Source of the DNA: Paracoccus endophyticus
GTDB taxonomy: Bacteria > Pseudomonadota > Alphaproteobacteria > Rhodobacterales > Rhodobacteraceae
Assembly (NCBI RefSeq): GCF_003286075.1
Contig: NZ_QLUV01000001.1
Coordinates: 186,001-250,000 of the forward strand
Reading direction: 5' to 3'
Length of the DNA stretch: 64,000 nt
Made by a program: the position numbers and the translations under genes. Shown piece by piece: positions 1 through 7,924 of the stretch. The notes under the pieces were generated by a model. That model was not told the origin of the DNA. It saw nothing but the letters and a program-made list of their open reading frames with translations, and ran no database searches. Numbering within the stretch: the stretch's first letter is position 1; every line of letters begins with the position of its first letter.

Positions 1-54
1 CACTTCGGCTGGTCCGACGACGACATCGCGCGCATCGACCGGTGGTGGGAATGA
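1..54 (+). CDS. 3' end of an unidentified gene (partial)
   Basis: Only the last 17 codons and the TGA stop are inside the window; the reading frame enters at base 1. The tail is rich in charged and aromatic residues (ends in RWWE). The stop overlaps the ATG of the following sugar kinase as ATGA, so the two genes are very probably cotranscribed and translationally coupled. The family cannot be recognised from so short a piece. Confidence 0.6.
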   Translation, partial: HFGWSDDDIARIDRWWE

Positions 55-1037
55 CGGCCCATTCCGGCACGGCCCAGCCCGGCCCGGCGCAGGCGCCGAT
101 CCTGACCGTCACGCTGAATCCGGCGCTGGACATCGCCACGGCAACCGATTCGGTCGTGCCCGAGATCAAGCTGCGCTGCGACGCGCCGCAGGTCGATCCG
201 GGTGGCGGGGGCATCAACGTCAGCCGGGCCATCGACCGGATGGGCGGGCGATCGACCGCGCTGGTCGCCCTGGGCGGCGGCACCGGCGTGCGCCTGGCCA
301 CCCAGCTGGCCGAGGCGGGGCTGGCCGTCCTGCGCCTGGAGGCGCCGGGCGACACGCGGTTTTCCCTGTCCGTGACCGACCGCGGCACCGGCCAGCAGTT
401 CCGCTTCGTGCTGCCCGGGCCGCAGTGGGGGCCGCTGGACGTGCGCGCGGCGCTGGATGCGCTGGGAACGTCCGCGCCCACGGGCGGGCTGGTCGTGCTG
501 TCGGGATCGAACCCGCCCGGCGTGCCGCCCGCCTTCGCGGCAATGGCCGCGGCGCGGCTGGCCGGGACCGGCAGCCGGCTGGTCGTCGATACGTCGGGCG
601 CGGCCCTGGCGGCGGTGGCGGCGGCGCGCGACGCGCCGGTCGAGCTGTTGCGCATGGACGACGCCGAGGCCGCGTTTCTGGCCGGCGCGCCGTTGCCGAC
701 CCGCGCCGACACCGCCGATTTCGCGGCGCGCCTGGCCGCCTCGGGCGCGGCGCGGACCGTCATCGTGGCGCGGGGGTCCGACGGCAACATCATCGCCACG
801 CCCGAGGGGCGCTGGCATGTCGCCGCCCACAGGGTGCCGGTGGTCAGCAAGGTCGGCGCGGGCGACAGCTTCGTTGCGGGCTATGTGCTGGGACTGGCAC
901 GCCACTGGTCCGTCGCGGATGCGCTGGGCCTGGGCGCGGCCGCGGCCTCGGCCACGGTGATGACGCCTGCAAGCGACCTGTGCCACCCTGCCGACGTCGA
1001 GCGGCTGTTTGCCGAACGCGAGGTCACGCCGGTCTGA
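51..1037 (+). CDS. PfkB-family sugar kinase, 1-phosphofructokinase-like
   Basis: A 328-residue ribokinase/PfkB-fold kinase expected to phosphorylate a sugar phosphate such as fructose 1- or 6-phosphate, or tagatose 6-phosphate, with ATP in the cytoplasm. Seen: the N-terminal TVTLNPALD motif typical of the LacC/FruK/PfkB group, the glycine-rich GGGGINVSRA substrate-loop signature, and near the C-terminus VGAGDSFVAGY, the PfkB signature 2 holding the catalytic Asp and the anion hole. The length is normal for the group (about 310-330). An in-frame GTG lies nine bases upstream, but the ATG at 51 overlaps the stop of the preceding gene and is preferred. A C-rich non-coding stretch follows. The exact substrate cannot be told from sequence. 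Confidence 0.85.
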   Translation: MTAHSGTAQPGPAQAPILTVTLNPALDIATATDSVVPEIKLRCDAPQVDPGGGGINVSRAIDRMGGRSTALVALGGGTGVRLATQLAEAGLAVLRLEAPGDTRFSLSVTDRGTGQQFRFVLPGPQWGPLDVRAALDALGTSAPTGGLVVLSGSNPPGVPPAFAAMAAARLAGTGSRLVVDTSGAALAAVAAARDAPVELLRMDDAEAAFLAGAPLPTRADTADFAARLAASGAARTVIVARGSDGNIIATPEGRWHVAAHRVPVVSKVGAGDSFVAGYVLGLARHWSVADALGLGAAAASATVMTPASDLCHPADVERLFAEREVTPV

Positions 1038-1057
1038 TCCCCGGCGAGGCGTCCTTT

Positions 1058-1177
1058 CCGCCCGTGCGGCGTCATCCGCCCGCCGGCCCGCCCGCCCCGC
1101 GCCCCTGGCCGCCGCTGCTGCGCGCAGGGGCCGCGGAACCCGCCCCGACCCCGCCCGTGCGGCGTCATCCGCCCGCC
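1058..1177. repeat. 27-bp direct repeat pair, 93-bp period
   Basis: The 27 bases at 1058-1084 are repeated exactly at 1151-1177; the core reads GTGCGGCGTCATCCGCCCGC. The intervening and following sequence is C-rich but not repeated. The function is unknown; it could be a dispersed intergenic repeat of this genome or a local duplication. Confidence 0.85.
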
Positions 1178-1295
1178 CGACCCTGCGCCGCCTGCCCCGA
1201 CGGTGCCCTGCATCGTACCCCGACCTGCCCTGCGCGCCCGGCCGCCGCTGCCGCCCGCAGGGGGACCCTCGGGACGCCCCCGACCCCAAATTCGC

Positions 1296-1324
1296 TTGAC
1301 CTTTGCAGGGGGGTCCGGTCAAAG
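1296..1324 (+). promoter_or_regulatory. possible yidC promoter
   Basis: TTGACC at 1296-1301 resembles a -35 box, with a poor -10 candidate (TCAAAG, 1319-1324) 17 bases on and about 28 bases before the yidC ATG. The TTGACC also forms an inverted repeat with GGTCAA at 1317-1322. This is the only promoter-like element in the C-rich leader; weak support. Confidence 0.3.
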
Positions 1325-1352
1325 CGGCCCGACATCGAACAGGGGTCCGGGT

Positions 1353-3242
1353 ATGGACGACAACAATCGCAACCTGATCCTCGCCATGGTGCTGTCGGCG
1401 CTGGTGATGATCGGGTGGTATGCCTTCTTCGCGCCCGAGCCGCCGCCGGCCCCCGCGCCCGAGGCTGCGACGCAGACGGTCCCCGGAACGGCGACCCCGG
1501 CCGGAACCGCCGCGGTGCCGGCGGGCACTGCCGCGCCCCCCCTGGCCACCGGCGCGCCCTCCGCGGTGACCGGCGCGGCCGACGATCCGGTCCTGGCCGC
1601 CCCCCGCGTCGCGATCAAGTCGCCCGCGCTGGAGGGATCGATCTCGCTGGCCGGCGGTCGCGTGGACGACCTGCTGCTCAGCGGCTACCGCGAGACGCTG
1701 GACCCCGGCTCCCCCTTCGTGCGGCTGCTGTCGCCCACCGCCGCGCCCCGCGTCACGGCCGAGGGCAGCCCCGTCGCGCCCGGCGGGGACGCCGCGCTGG
1801 TGGTGCACAAGCCGTATTACGCCGTCTATGGCTGGATGCCCGGCCCGGGCGTCGATCCCGCGCTGGTCCCCACGCCCGCGACGCTGTGGTCGGTGGAAAG
1901 CGGCACGACCCTGTCGCCCGGACAGCCGGTCACGCTGGCCTGGGACAACGGCGCGGGCCAGATCTTCCGCCGCACGTTCGAGCTGGACGACCATTTCCTG
2001 TTCACCGTCACGCAAAGCCTGGAAAACACCGCCGCCACCCCGTTCCAGGCCGCGCCCTACGGCATCCTTGCCCGCCACGGCCAGCCCGACACGCAGAACT
2101 TCTTCGTGCTGCACGAGGGCGCGGTCGGCATGAAGGACGGCGAGCTGGTCGAGGCGAAGTACAAGGACATCGCGGCCTTCGACCCGGCGGGCGCCGAGGG
2201 GCCGGCCCTGGTCACCGAGGTCGCGCAGAACGGATGGGTCGGGTTCACCGACAAGTACTGGATGACCACCCTGGCCCCCGCGCCGGGGCAGGCCTTCACC
2301 TCGGTCATCAAATACGCGCCGGGTGCGGACATCTTTCAGGCCGAGACGCGGTTGCCGATGCAGACCGTGGCCCCCGGCACGGTGCTGTCGTCGGCCAGCT
2401 ACCTGTTCGCCGGCGCCAAGGAATGGGAACAGATCAACCGCTATCAGCGCGATTACGGCATCGACCGCTTTGTCGATTCCATCGACTGGGGCTGGTTCTA
2501 TTTCCTGACCAAGCCGATCTTCCGCGTGCTGCACTGGCTGCATGGCGTGATCGGCAACATGGGCTGGTCGATCATCGCGCTGACCTTCGTGCTGAAGCTG
2601 CTGGTCTTTCCGCTGGCGCGCAAATCCTATGTCTCGATGGCCCGCATGCGCGAGATGCAGCCCCAGATGGAGGCGATCAAGGAGCGGACCGGCGATGACC
2701 GCGCCAAGTACCAGCAGGAGGTGATGGCGCTCTACAAGCGCGAAAAGGTCAATCCGGCGGCCGGCTGCCTGCCGATGCTGCTGCAGATCCCGATCTTCTT
2801 TGCGCTCTACAAGGTGATCTTCGTCACGCTGGAACTGCGCCACGCGCCCTGGATCGGCTGGATCCGCGACCTGTCGGCGCCCGATCCGTCGTCGCTGATC
2901 AACCTGTTCGGGCTGCTGCCCTTTGCGGCGCCGGCGCAGGGCACGTTCCTGCACAGCTTCTCGCTGCCGGTGCTGGCGATCGTGCTGGGGATTTCGATGT
3001 GGGTGCAGCAGAAGCTGAACCCCGCCCCCGCCGATCCGGCGCAGAAGATGATCTTCGGGTGGATGCCGTGGATCTTCATGTTCATGCTGGGCGGCTTCGC
3101 CTCGGGGCTGGTGCTGTACTGGATCACCAACAACGTCATCACCATCGTGCAGCAGTACACGATCATGAAGATGCACGGCCACCCGCCCGACCTGTTCGGC
3201 AACATCCGGTCCAGCATCCCCAAGCGCGGCGCCCGGAAGTGA
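1353..3242 (+). CDS. yidC: membrane protein insertase YidC
   Basis: A 629-residue insertase of the YidC/Oxa1/Alb3 family; it inserts and folds inner-membrane proteins, alone or with SecYEG. Seen: an N-terminal transmembrane segment (about residues 6-24) ending in WYAFF, an Ala/Pro-rich linker, the large periplasmic beta domain (about 80-360), then the conserved five-helix core beginning near 370, with the VNPAAGCLPMLLQIPIFFALY signature split here as VNPAAGCLPML and QIPIFFALYKV and a basic C-terminal tail. The ATG at 1353 puts a short polar N-terminus before the first membrane helix, as in the family; the open frame further upstream is C-rich noise. The stop overlaps the GTG of the MOSC gene. 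Here yidC is separated from rpmH-rnpA-yidD, which lie 11 kb away on the other strand. Confidence 0.97.
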   Translation: MDDNNRNLILAMVLSALVMIGWYAFFAPEPPPAPAPEAATQTVPGTATPAGTAAVPAGTAAPPLATGAPSAVTGAADDPVLAAPRVAIKSPALEGSISLAGGRVDDLLLSGYRETLDPGSPFVRLLSPTAAPRVTAEGSPVAPGGDAALVVHKPYYAVYGWMPGPGVDPALVPTPATLWSVESGTTLSPGQPVTLAWDNGAGQIFRRTFELDDHFLFTVTQSLENTAATPFQAAPYGILARHGQPDTQNFFVLHEGAVGMKDGELVEAKYKDIAAFDPAGAEGPALVTEVAQNGWVGFTDKYWMTTLAPAPGQAFTSVIKYAPGADIFQAETRLPMQTVAPGTVLSSASYLFAGAKEWEQINRYQRDYGIDRFVDSIDWGWFYFLTKPIFRVLHWLHGVIGNMGWSIIALTFVLKLLVFPLARKSYVSMARMREMQPQMEAIKERTGDDRAKYQQEVMALYKREKVNPAAGCLPMLLQIPIFFALYKVIFVTLELRHAPWIGWIRDLSAPDPSSLINLFGLLPFAAPAQGTFLHSFSLPVLAIVLGISMWVQQKLNPAPADPAQKMIFGWMPWIFMFMLGGFASGLVLYWITNNVITIVQQYTIMKMHGHPPDLFGNIRSSIPKRGARK

Positions 3243-3997
3243 CCGCGCGGCTGGCCCGCATCCGCCGCCATCCGGTCAAGTCGGTGGGCGGCGAGACGCT
3301 GGACAGCGTGACCCTGACCGCCGGGCAGACCCTGCCCGGCGATCGCCGTTTCGCGGTGCTGCACGCCGACGCGGCGCACCACCTGGACGGCCCGGCCCTG
3401 CGGACATGGCTGCCGAAGTCGGCGTTCCTGCGCGGCGCGGCGGCGGCCTCGCTGCAGGCCGTGCGCGGCGGCTGGGACGGCGACGCGCTGGTGCTGACCC
3501 ATCCCGACCGGCCGCCCTTGCGGTTCGATCCCCAGGGCGGCGACGATGCGCCCCTGCTGGACTGGCTGGCGCCCCTGTGGGCCGACAGCGGCAAGGCCCC
3601 GCCCCTGCGCCTGGTCGAGGGGCCGCAGGCCCTGTCGGACGTCCGGCAGCCGTGGCTTTCGGTGCTGTCGCTGTCCTCGCTGGCCGATCTGGAACGCCGC
3701 CTTGGCCGGGCGCTGGGCACCGACCGCTGGCGCGGGAACCTGTGGATCGAGGGCTGGGAGGCCTTTGCCGAACACGACATGCGGCTGCACAAGCTGCGGA
3801 TCGGTCCGGTCGTCCTGAAGCTGACCGACCGCATCGAACGCTGCGCCGCGACCAGCGTGGACACGGCGACCGGGCGGCTGGACGGCGACATGCCGACCGA
3901 GCTGCACCGGCTGTTCCTGCACCGCAACTTCGGCATCTATGCGCAGGTTGAAACGGGTGGCACCATCCGCCCCGGCGACGAGGTGACGGTGCTGTGA
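3239..3997 (+). CDS. MOSC-domain protein
   Basis: A 252-residue protein with an N-terminal MOSC beta-barrel domain (PVKSVGG near residue 12, then PGDRRFAV) and a C-terminal MOSC core around ERCAATSVD, whose Cys is the conserved sulfur- or molybdenum-cofactor-handling residue of the family. Related proteins (YcbX/YiiM, Moco sulfurase C-termini) act on molybdenum cofactor or reduce N-hydroxylated compounds; the substrate of this one is unknown. The start is a GTG sharing bases with the yidC stop (GTGA), so translation is coupled to yidC. The yidC-MOSC-engB order is familiar in Rhodobacterales genomes. The residues fit a soluble cytoplasmic protein. Confidence 0.85.
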   Translation: MTARLARIRRHPVKSVGGETLDSVTLTAGQTLPGDRRFAVLHADAAHHLDGPALRTWLPKSAFLRGAAAASLQAVRGGWDGDALVLTHPDRPPLRFDPQGGDDAPLLDWLAPLWADSGKAPPLRLVEGPQALSDVRQPWLSVLSLSSLADLERRLGRALGTDRWRGNLWIEGWEAFAEHDMRLHKLRIGPVVLKLTDRIERCAATSVDTATGRLDGDMPTELHRLFLHRNFGIYAQVETGGTIRPGDEVTVL

Positions 3998-4007
3998 GGG
4001 TACTATC

Positions 4008-4664
4008 GTGAAGGTTGCCTTTCCCCCCGCCCCCGAGCCGGGCGATGATGCCGCCGAGCGTGGCCGGCTGCTGTTCGCGGGTCCCGTGGATTTCGTCAAG
4101 GGCGTGGTCAGCATGGAGGCCCTGCCCCCCGCCGACCGCCCCGAGGTGTGCTTTGCCGGGCGGTCGAACGTCGGCAAGTCCAGCCTGATCAACGCGCTGA
4201 CCGGGCGCAAGGGCATCGCGCGGGCCTCGAACACGCCCGGCCGGACACAGGAAATCAACTATTTCGCCCTGGCCGACCACAGCTATCTGGTGGACCTGCC
4301 CGGCTATGGCTATGCGCAGGCGCCGGTCGCGGTGGTGGCCCGGTGGCAGGCGCTGCTGAAGCGCTATCTGGCGGGGCGCCCCACGCTGCGCCGGGCCTTC
4401 GCGCTGATCGACGCGCGCCACGGCGTCAAGCCGGTGGACCACGAGATCCTGACCCTGCTCGACCGTTCGGCGGTGCCGTTCCAGGTGGTCGTCACCAAGG
4501 CCGACAAGATCGGCGCGGCCGCGCTGGACGAGACGCTGGCGCAGGTCGAGGCCGAGTTGCAGCGCCACCCCGCCGCCTTTCCCGAACTTGTCGTGACCTC
4601 GTCGGAAAAGGGCCGCGGCATCGCCACGCTGCGCGCGATCATCGCGGGCCTGGGCGACGTCTAG
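4008..4664 (+). CDS. engB: ribosome biogenesis GTPase EngB/YsxC (YihA)
   Basis: A 218-residue TrmE-Era-EngA-like GTPase needed for assembly of the large ribosomal subunit. Seen: G1/P-loop GRSNVGKS (residues 51-58), switch I NTPGRTQEINYF with the G2 Thr, G3 DLPGYGYA, G4 TKADK, and a G5-like TSSEKGRG near the C-terminus. The length is ordinary for the family. The start is GTG, ten bases after the MOSC stop, so it is the third gene of the yidC operon. Its TAG stop overlaps the stop of the convergent kpsM-like gene by three bases, leaving no room for a conventional terminator between them. Confidence 0.96.
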   Translation: MKVAFPPAPEPGDDAAERGRLLFAGPVDFVKGVVSMEALPPADRPEVCFAGRSNVGKSSLINALTGRKGIARASNTPGRTQEINYFALADHSYLVDLPGYGYAQAPVAVVARWQALLKRYLAGRPTLRRAFALIDARHGVKPVDHEILTLLDRSAVPFQVVVTKADKIGAAALDETLAQVEAELQRHPAAFPELVVTSSEKGRGIATLRAIIAGLGDV

Positions 4665-5500
4665 GCCTGTTCCAGCAGGTCGCGATAGCGCCGCCACAGC
4701 AGCAGCAGGCCGAACAGGAACAGCCCCACCGACAGCGAGACGACATACAGCACGCTGACATAGTCGGCCGGATAGACGCCATAGACCCCGCGCCGCAACA
4801 GGCCGATCAGATGGACCAGCGGGTTCCACCACAGGATGCTCTGGGCCACGTTCGGCATCGATTCGAACGTATAGAACACCGCCGACATCAGAAACAGCGG
4901 CCGGGTCAGGATCGACCAGGCGCGCTCCCACACGGGAAAGCGCATGATGAGAAAGCAGTTCATCGTGCCCAGGCCCGCCGCCAGCAGCCCGATCAGCGCC
5001 AGCGCCTGCATCACCGTGCCGACGTCCATCACCAGCGGCAGGCGATAGAACAGGGCGATGCCGCCGACGACGATGACGAAGACGATCAGGTGCGTGACGA
5101 CGTTCAGCAGCCAGCGGGCGACCAGCGCATCCACGAAGGTGACGGCGGGATAGGCCAGCAGCGGCCGGGAATAGCGCAGCGCATGGGCCATCTTGCCGGC
5201 AATGTCGTTGTACATCGCGAACGGAATGTAGCCGGTCGCGTAGAACAGCGGAAAGTTGGTTCCGATCATCGGATTTCTCGCGCCCAGTGCGCCCTGGAAC
5301 ACCACCGTCAGCAGGGCGATGCCCAGGATCGGGTCCAGCAGCGCCCAGGCATATCCGCCGACGGACCGCCCGTAGGTCGTGGAAATCTCGCGCAGCATCA
5401 GCGCCACGATGGTCCGCAGCATGCGAAAGCGCGGCCTGCGGGCGGGCTGTCCGCGGCGCTGCGGCGGGGCGGAAAGATCGGGTGACGTCATGTCGGACAT
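4661..5500 (-). CDS. kpsM: ABC-2 type polysaccharide export permease (KpsM-like)
   Basis: A 279-residue integral membrane protein of the ABC2_membrane/KpsM/Wzm group, the channel half of an ABC exporter for capsular polysaccharide. After a polar proline-rich N-terminus (about 30 residues) it has about six hydrophobic helices (GYAWALLDPILGIALL, then LIVFVIVVGGIALFY, ending SVGLFLFGLLLLWRRY). MSAVFYTFESMPN and WWNPLVHLIGLLRRGVYG are typical of the family's conserved C-terminal part. The gene is transcribed away from the kpsE-kpsT pair across a 76-base gap, so the three parts of one exporter share a divergent control region. The kps name follows family similarity; the polymer is not identifiable. 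Confidence 0.88.
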   Translation of the reverse strand: MSDMTSPDLSAPPQRRGQPARRPRFRMLRTIVALMLREISTTYGRSVGGYAWALLDPILGIALLTVVFQGALGARNPMIGTNFPLFYATGYIPFAMYNDIAGKMAHALRYSRPLLAYPAVTFVDALVARWLLNVVTHLIVFVIVVGGIALFYRLPLVMDVGTVMQALALIGLLAAGLGTMNCFLIMRFPVWERAWSILTRPLFLMSAVFYTFESMPNVAQSILWWNPLVHLIGLLRRGVYGVYPADYVSVLYVVSLSVGLFLFGLLLLWRRYRDLLEQA

Positions 5501-5576
5501 TTGATCGCTGAGGCTGGCCTTGGCGCCTGCGGCTCTGTATCAACGGCGATCAGGAAAAACCAGCGAAAGCGATGAT

Positions 5577-7238
5577 GTGAGCGACAGGCCCGACCCGGCA
5601 GCCCCCCGCCAGAGCGCGGGACAGACGGGACCGGCGCAGCCGGCCGCCGCCTCTCCGTTCACCGCCGCGCCGCCGCGGCCGGTGGGGGGCGCAAGCGGAA
5701 CGCCCCCGCCCGGCCATCCCGCCAACGCGCCCCGCGCCAGCGCGGTGCCTTCCGCTCAGGGTGCGGCCCCTGCCGTCGCCCCGGCCCCCACCCCGCCGCA
5801 GGGCCGCCTGACCCCGGCCGACGCCACGACGGCCGCCGCGGCCGCGCGCGCCGCGGCGCAGGCGCCGGGCGCGCAGCCCGCGCCGGGGCCGCAGGCGGTG
5901 CCAAAGGCCGCGGGCGCGGGTGCCAGGACAGCCGCCGCCGGACGCGCCGCGGCCGCAGGCGTCCCGGCCGCGGCCCCCGGACCCCGGCCCGTGCAGGCCG
6001 GCGCCGGTGCCGGCGCGCCTGCGGTGCGGGCAAGGCCGGGCGGCCCGGTGGCGCGCCCGGCCAGCCCGCCGCCGCCCGCGCTGCCGCCGGGGCATGTGTT
6101 CACGCCCGTGCGCCCGCCGGTGCCGGTCGCCACGGCCCGGCGGCGCCATTGGGGCGTTCTGGCCGCCTTCCTGCTGGTAGTGATGATCCCGACCGCCCTG
6201 TGGGGCTGGTACCTGTGGACCCGCGCCACTGACCAGTATGCCTCGACCGTCGGATTCTCGGTCCGCAAGGAGGACCAGGCCCCCTCGCTCGACATCCTGG
6301 GCGGTCTGAGCAGCCTTGCCGGCGGCAGCGGCACGGCGTCGGACACCGACATCCTCTACGACTTCATCCGCTCGCCCGACCTGGTCAGCAGGGTGGACCA
6401 GACGCTGGGCCTGCGCGAGATGTTCTCGCGCCCCTGGCCCCGGGATTTCGTCTTCGCCTTCGACCCGTCCGGGACCATCGAGGATCTGACCCGGTTCTGG
6501 CACCGGCAGGTCCGCATCTATTACGACGATTCGTCGGGCATCATCACCGTCAAGGCCAGCGCCTTCGCCCCGCAGGAGGCGCTGGCCATCGCGCAGGAAA
6601 TCTTTTCCGAAAGCGAGCAGGTGGTGAACAGCCTGTCCGAAAAGGCGCGTGCCGACGCGACCCGGCTGGCCGAGGCCGAGCTGGACAAGGCCCGCCGCGT
6701 GCTGACCGAGGCGCGGCAGGCGATGACCGCGTTCCGCGTACGGTCCCGCATCGTCGATCCGACCGCCGACCTGGGCGCGCAGATGACCGTGATGACCTCG
6801 CTGCAAAGCCAGCTGGCCGAGGCGCAGGTGGTGCTGGACCAGCTGCGCCAGAACGCCCGCCCGCAGGACCAGCGCGTGATCCAGGGCGAAAAGCGGGTCG
6901 CCGCGCTGGAGGCGCAGATCGAGGACGAGCGCGCCAAGTTCGGCGGCGACACGCCCGAAGGCGCGAATTATGCCCTGCTGGTCGCCGAATACGAAAAGCT
7001 GCTGGTTGACCAGGAGTTCGCCGAAGCCGCGCACCAGACCGCCCGAATCGCCTATGAGGGCGCGTTGCAGGCGGCCCAGCGCCAGTCGCGGTATCTTGCC
7101 GCCCATATCGCGCCGTCCGCGGCCGAACGCTCGCTCGAGCCGGCGCGCTGGTGGCTGCTGGCGATGGGCGCGGCGCTGGCCATGGCCCTGTGGTCCATCG
7201 GGACGCTGGTCTATTACAGCGTGCGCGACCGACGCTAG
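5577..7238 (+). CDS. kpsE: capsule polysaccharide export inner-membrane protein (KpsE-like)
   Basis: A 553-residue polysaccharide co-polymerase of the KpsE/BexC/CtrB family, which links the ABC exporter to the outer-membrane channel. Layout: an unusual low-complexity Ala/Pro/Gly N-terminus of about 180 residues, a transmembrane helix near 190-212 (GVLAAFLLVVMIPTALWGWY), a periplasmic domain with long coiled-coil helices (about 340-480, rich in Ala/Glu/Gln), and a second transmembrane helix near 523-545 ending in a short basic tail. KpsE proteins are normally about 380 residues; the extra length is the N-terminal extension. The GTG at 5577 is preferred, though the frame is open further upstream; the real start could also lie inside the low-complexity part. 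It is followed after seven bases by the ATPase gene. Confidence 0.85.
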   Translation: MSDRPDPAAPRQSAGQTGPAQPAAASPFTAAPPRPVGGASGTPPPGHPANAPRASAVPSAQGAAPAVAPAPTPPQGRLTPADATTAAAAARAAAQAPGAQPAPGPQAVPKAAGAGARTAAAGRAAAAGVPAAAPGPRPVQAGAGAGAPAVRARPGGPVARPASPPPPALPPGHVFTPVRPPVPVATARRRHWGVLAAFLLVVMIPTALWGWYLWTRATDQYASTVGFSVRKEDQAPSLDILGGLSSLAGGSGTASDTDILYDFIRSPDLVSRVDQTLGLREMFSRPWPRDFVFAFDPSGTIEDLTRFWHRQVRIYYDDSSGIITVKASAFAPQEALAIAQEIFSESEQVVNSLSEKARADATRLAEAELDKARRVLTEARQAMTAFRVRSRIVDPTADLGAQMTVMTSLQSQLAEAQVVLDQLRQNARPQDQRVIQGEKRVAALEAQIEDERAKFGGDTPEGANYALLVAEYEKLLVDQEFAEAAHQTARIAYEGALQAAQRQSRYLAAHIAPSAAERSLEPARWWLLAMGAALAMALWSIGTLVYYSVRDRR

Positions 7239-7245
7239 GCGCGGC

Positions 7246-7920
7246 ATGATCCAGCTGGAGAACCTGACCAAGATCTATCGCACCCGCGGGCAGCGCAGCG
7301 TCGTGGCCGACCGGCTGAACGCCGTCTTTCCGACCGGCGCGTCGGTCGGGCTGCTGGGCCGCAACGGCGCGGGCAAGTCCACGCTGCTGCGGATGATCGC
7401 GGGAACGACGCTGCCCACCTCGGGGCGCATCCGGTCGGATGGCACGATCTCGTGGCCCGTGGGCTTTGCGGGCAGCTTTCACCCCGACCTCAGCGGGTCG
7501 CAGAACGTGCGTTTCGTCGCCCGGGTCTATGGCGTGGACAGCGACGAACTGGTCGATTACGTCGCCGATTTCGCCGACCTGGGGCCGCGGTTTCACGCGC
7601 CGTTCGGCACCTATTCGTCGGGGATGCGATCGCGGCTGGCGATGGGATGCAGCATGGGCATCCGCTTCGACACCTATCTGGTGGACGAGGTGACCAGCGT
7701 CGGCGACTCCGAGTTCCGCGAGAAGTCGCAGCGCGTCTTTGCGGACCGCATGGCGGCCTCCTCGGCAATCGTGGTCAGCCATTCCATGCCGATGATCCGG
7801 CGGCTGTGCACGATGGGCGCGGTGCTGGACCGGGCCCATCTTTACGTCTTCGACAGCGTGGACGAGGCGATCGCCTATCATGAATATGTCATGGGCGTGC
7901 CCGACACGGTCGGGGACTGA
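7246..7920 (+). CDS. kpsT: ABC transporter ATP-binding protein, polysaccharide export (KpsT-like)
   Basis: A 224-residue nucleotide-binding subunit that powers the KpsM permease. Seen: Walker A GRNGAGKST, the ABC signature in the degenerate form typical of capsule/teichoic-acid ATPases (YSSGMRSR), Walker B TYLVDEV, and the switch His in VVSHSMPM. The size matches KpsT (about 220), and the protein lacks the C-terminal sugar-binding extension of O-antigen Wzt proteins. The ATG at 7246 is seven bases after the kpsE stop. The next gene, a phosphohexomutase on the other strand, ends five bases beyond its stop. Confidence 0.92.
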   Translation: MIQLENLTKIYRTRGQRSVVADRLNAVFPTGASVGLLGRNGAGKSTLLRMIAGTTLPTSGRIRSDGTISWPVGFAGSFHPDLSGSQNVRFVARVYGVDSDELVDYVADFADLGPRFHAPFGTYSSGMRSRLAMGCSMGIRFDTYLVDEVTSVGDSEFREKSQRVFADRMAASSAIVVSHSMPMIRRLCTMGAVLDRAHLYVFDSVDEAIAYHEYVMGVPDTVGD

Positions 7921-7924
7921 CCGC

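Larger units (their letters stand above)
1038..1352. other. 315-base non-coding region upstream of yidC
   Basis: No convincing gene on either strand. The region is extremely C-rich on the plus strand and holds a 27-base perfect direct repeat (1058-1084 and 1151-1177). Open frames through it are arginine/proline/alanine rich and look like GC-driven noise. The last about 60 bases become more mixed and contain a possible promoter for yidC. Confidence 0.6.

Noticed and set aside
881-1213. 110-codon minus-strand frame overlapping the pfkB-like 3' end
   Set aside because: Its duplicated GGRMTPHGR is only the 27-bp repeat read in frame; half of it is antisense to the kinase.
3276-5543. Long open frame (755 codons) on the minus strand across the MOSC, engB and kpsM genes
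   Set aside because: It is antisense to well-identified genes for most of its length, rich in Arg/Pro/Gly/Ala, and has no domain; GC-rich DNA produces such frames.
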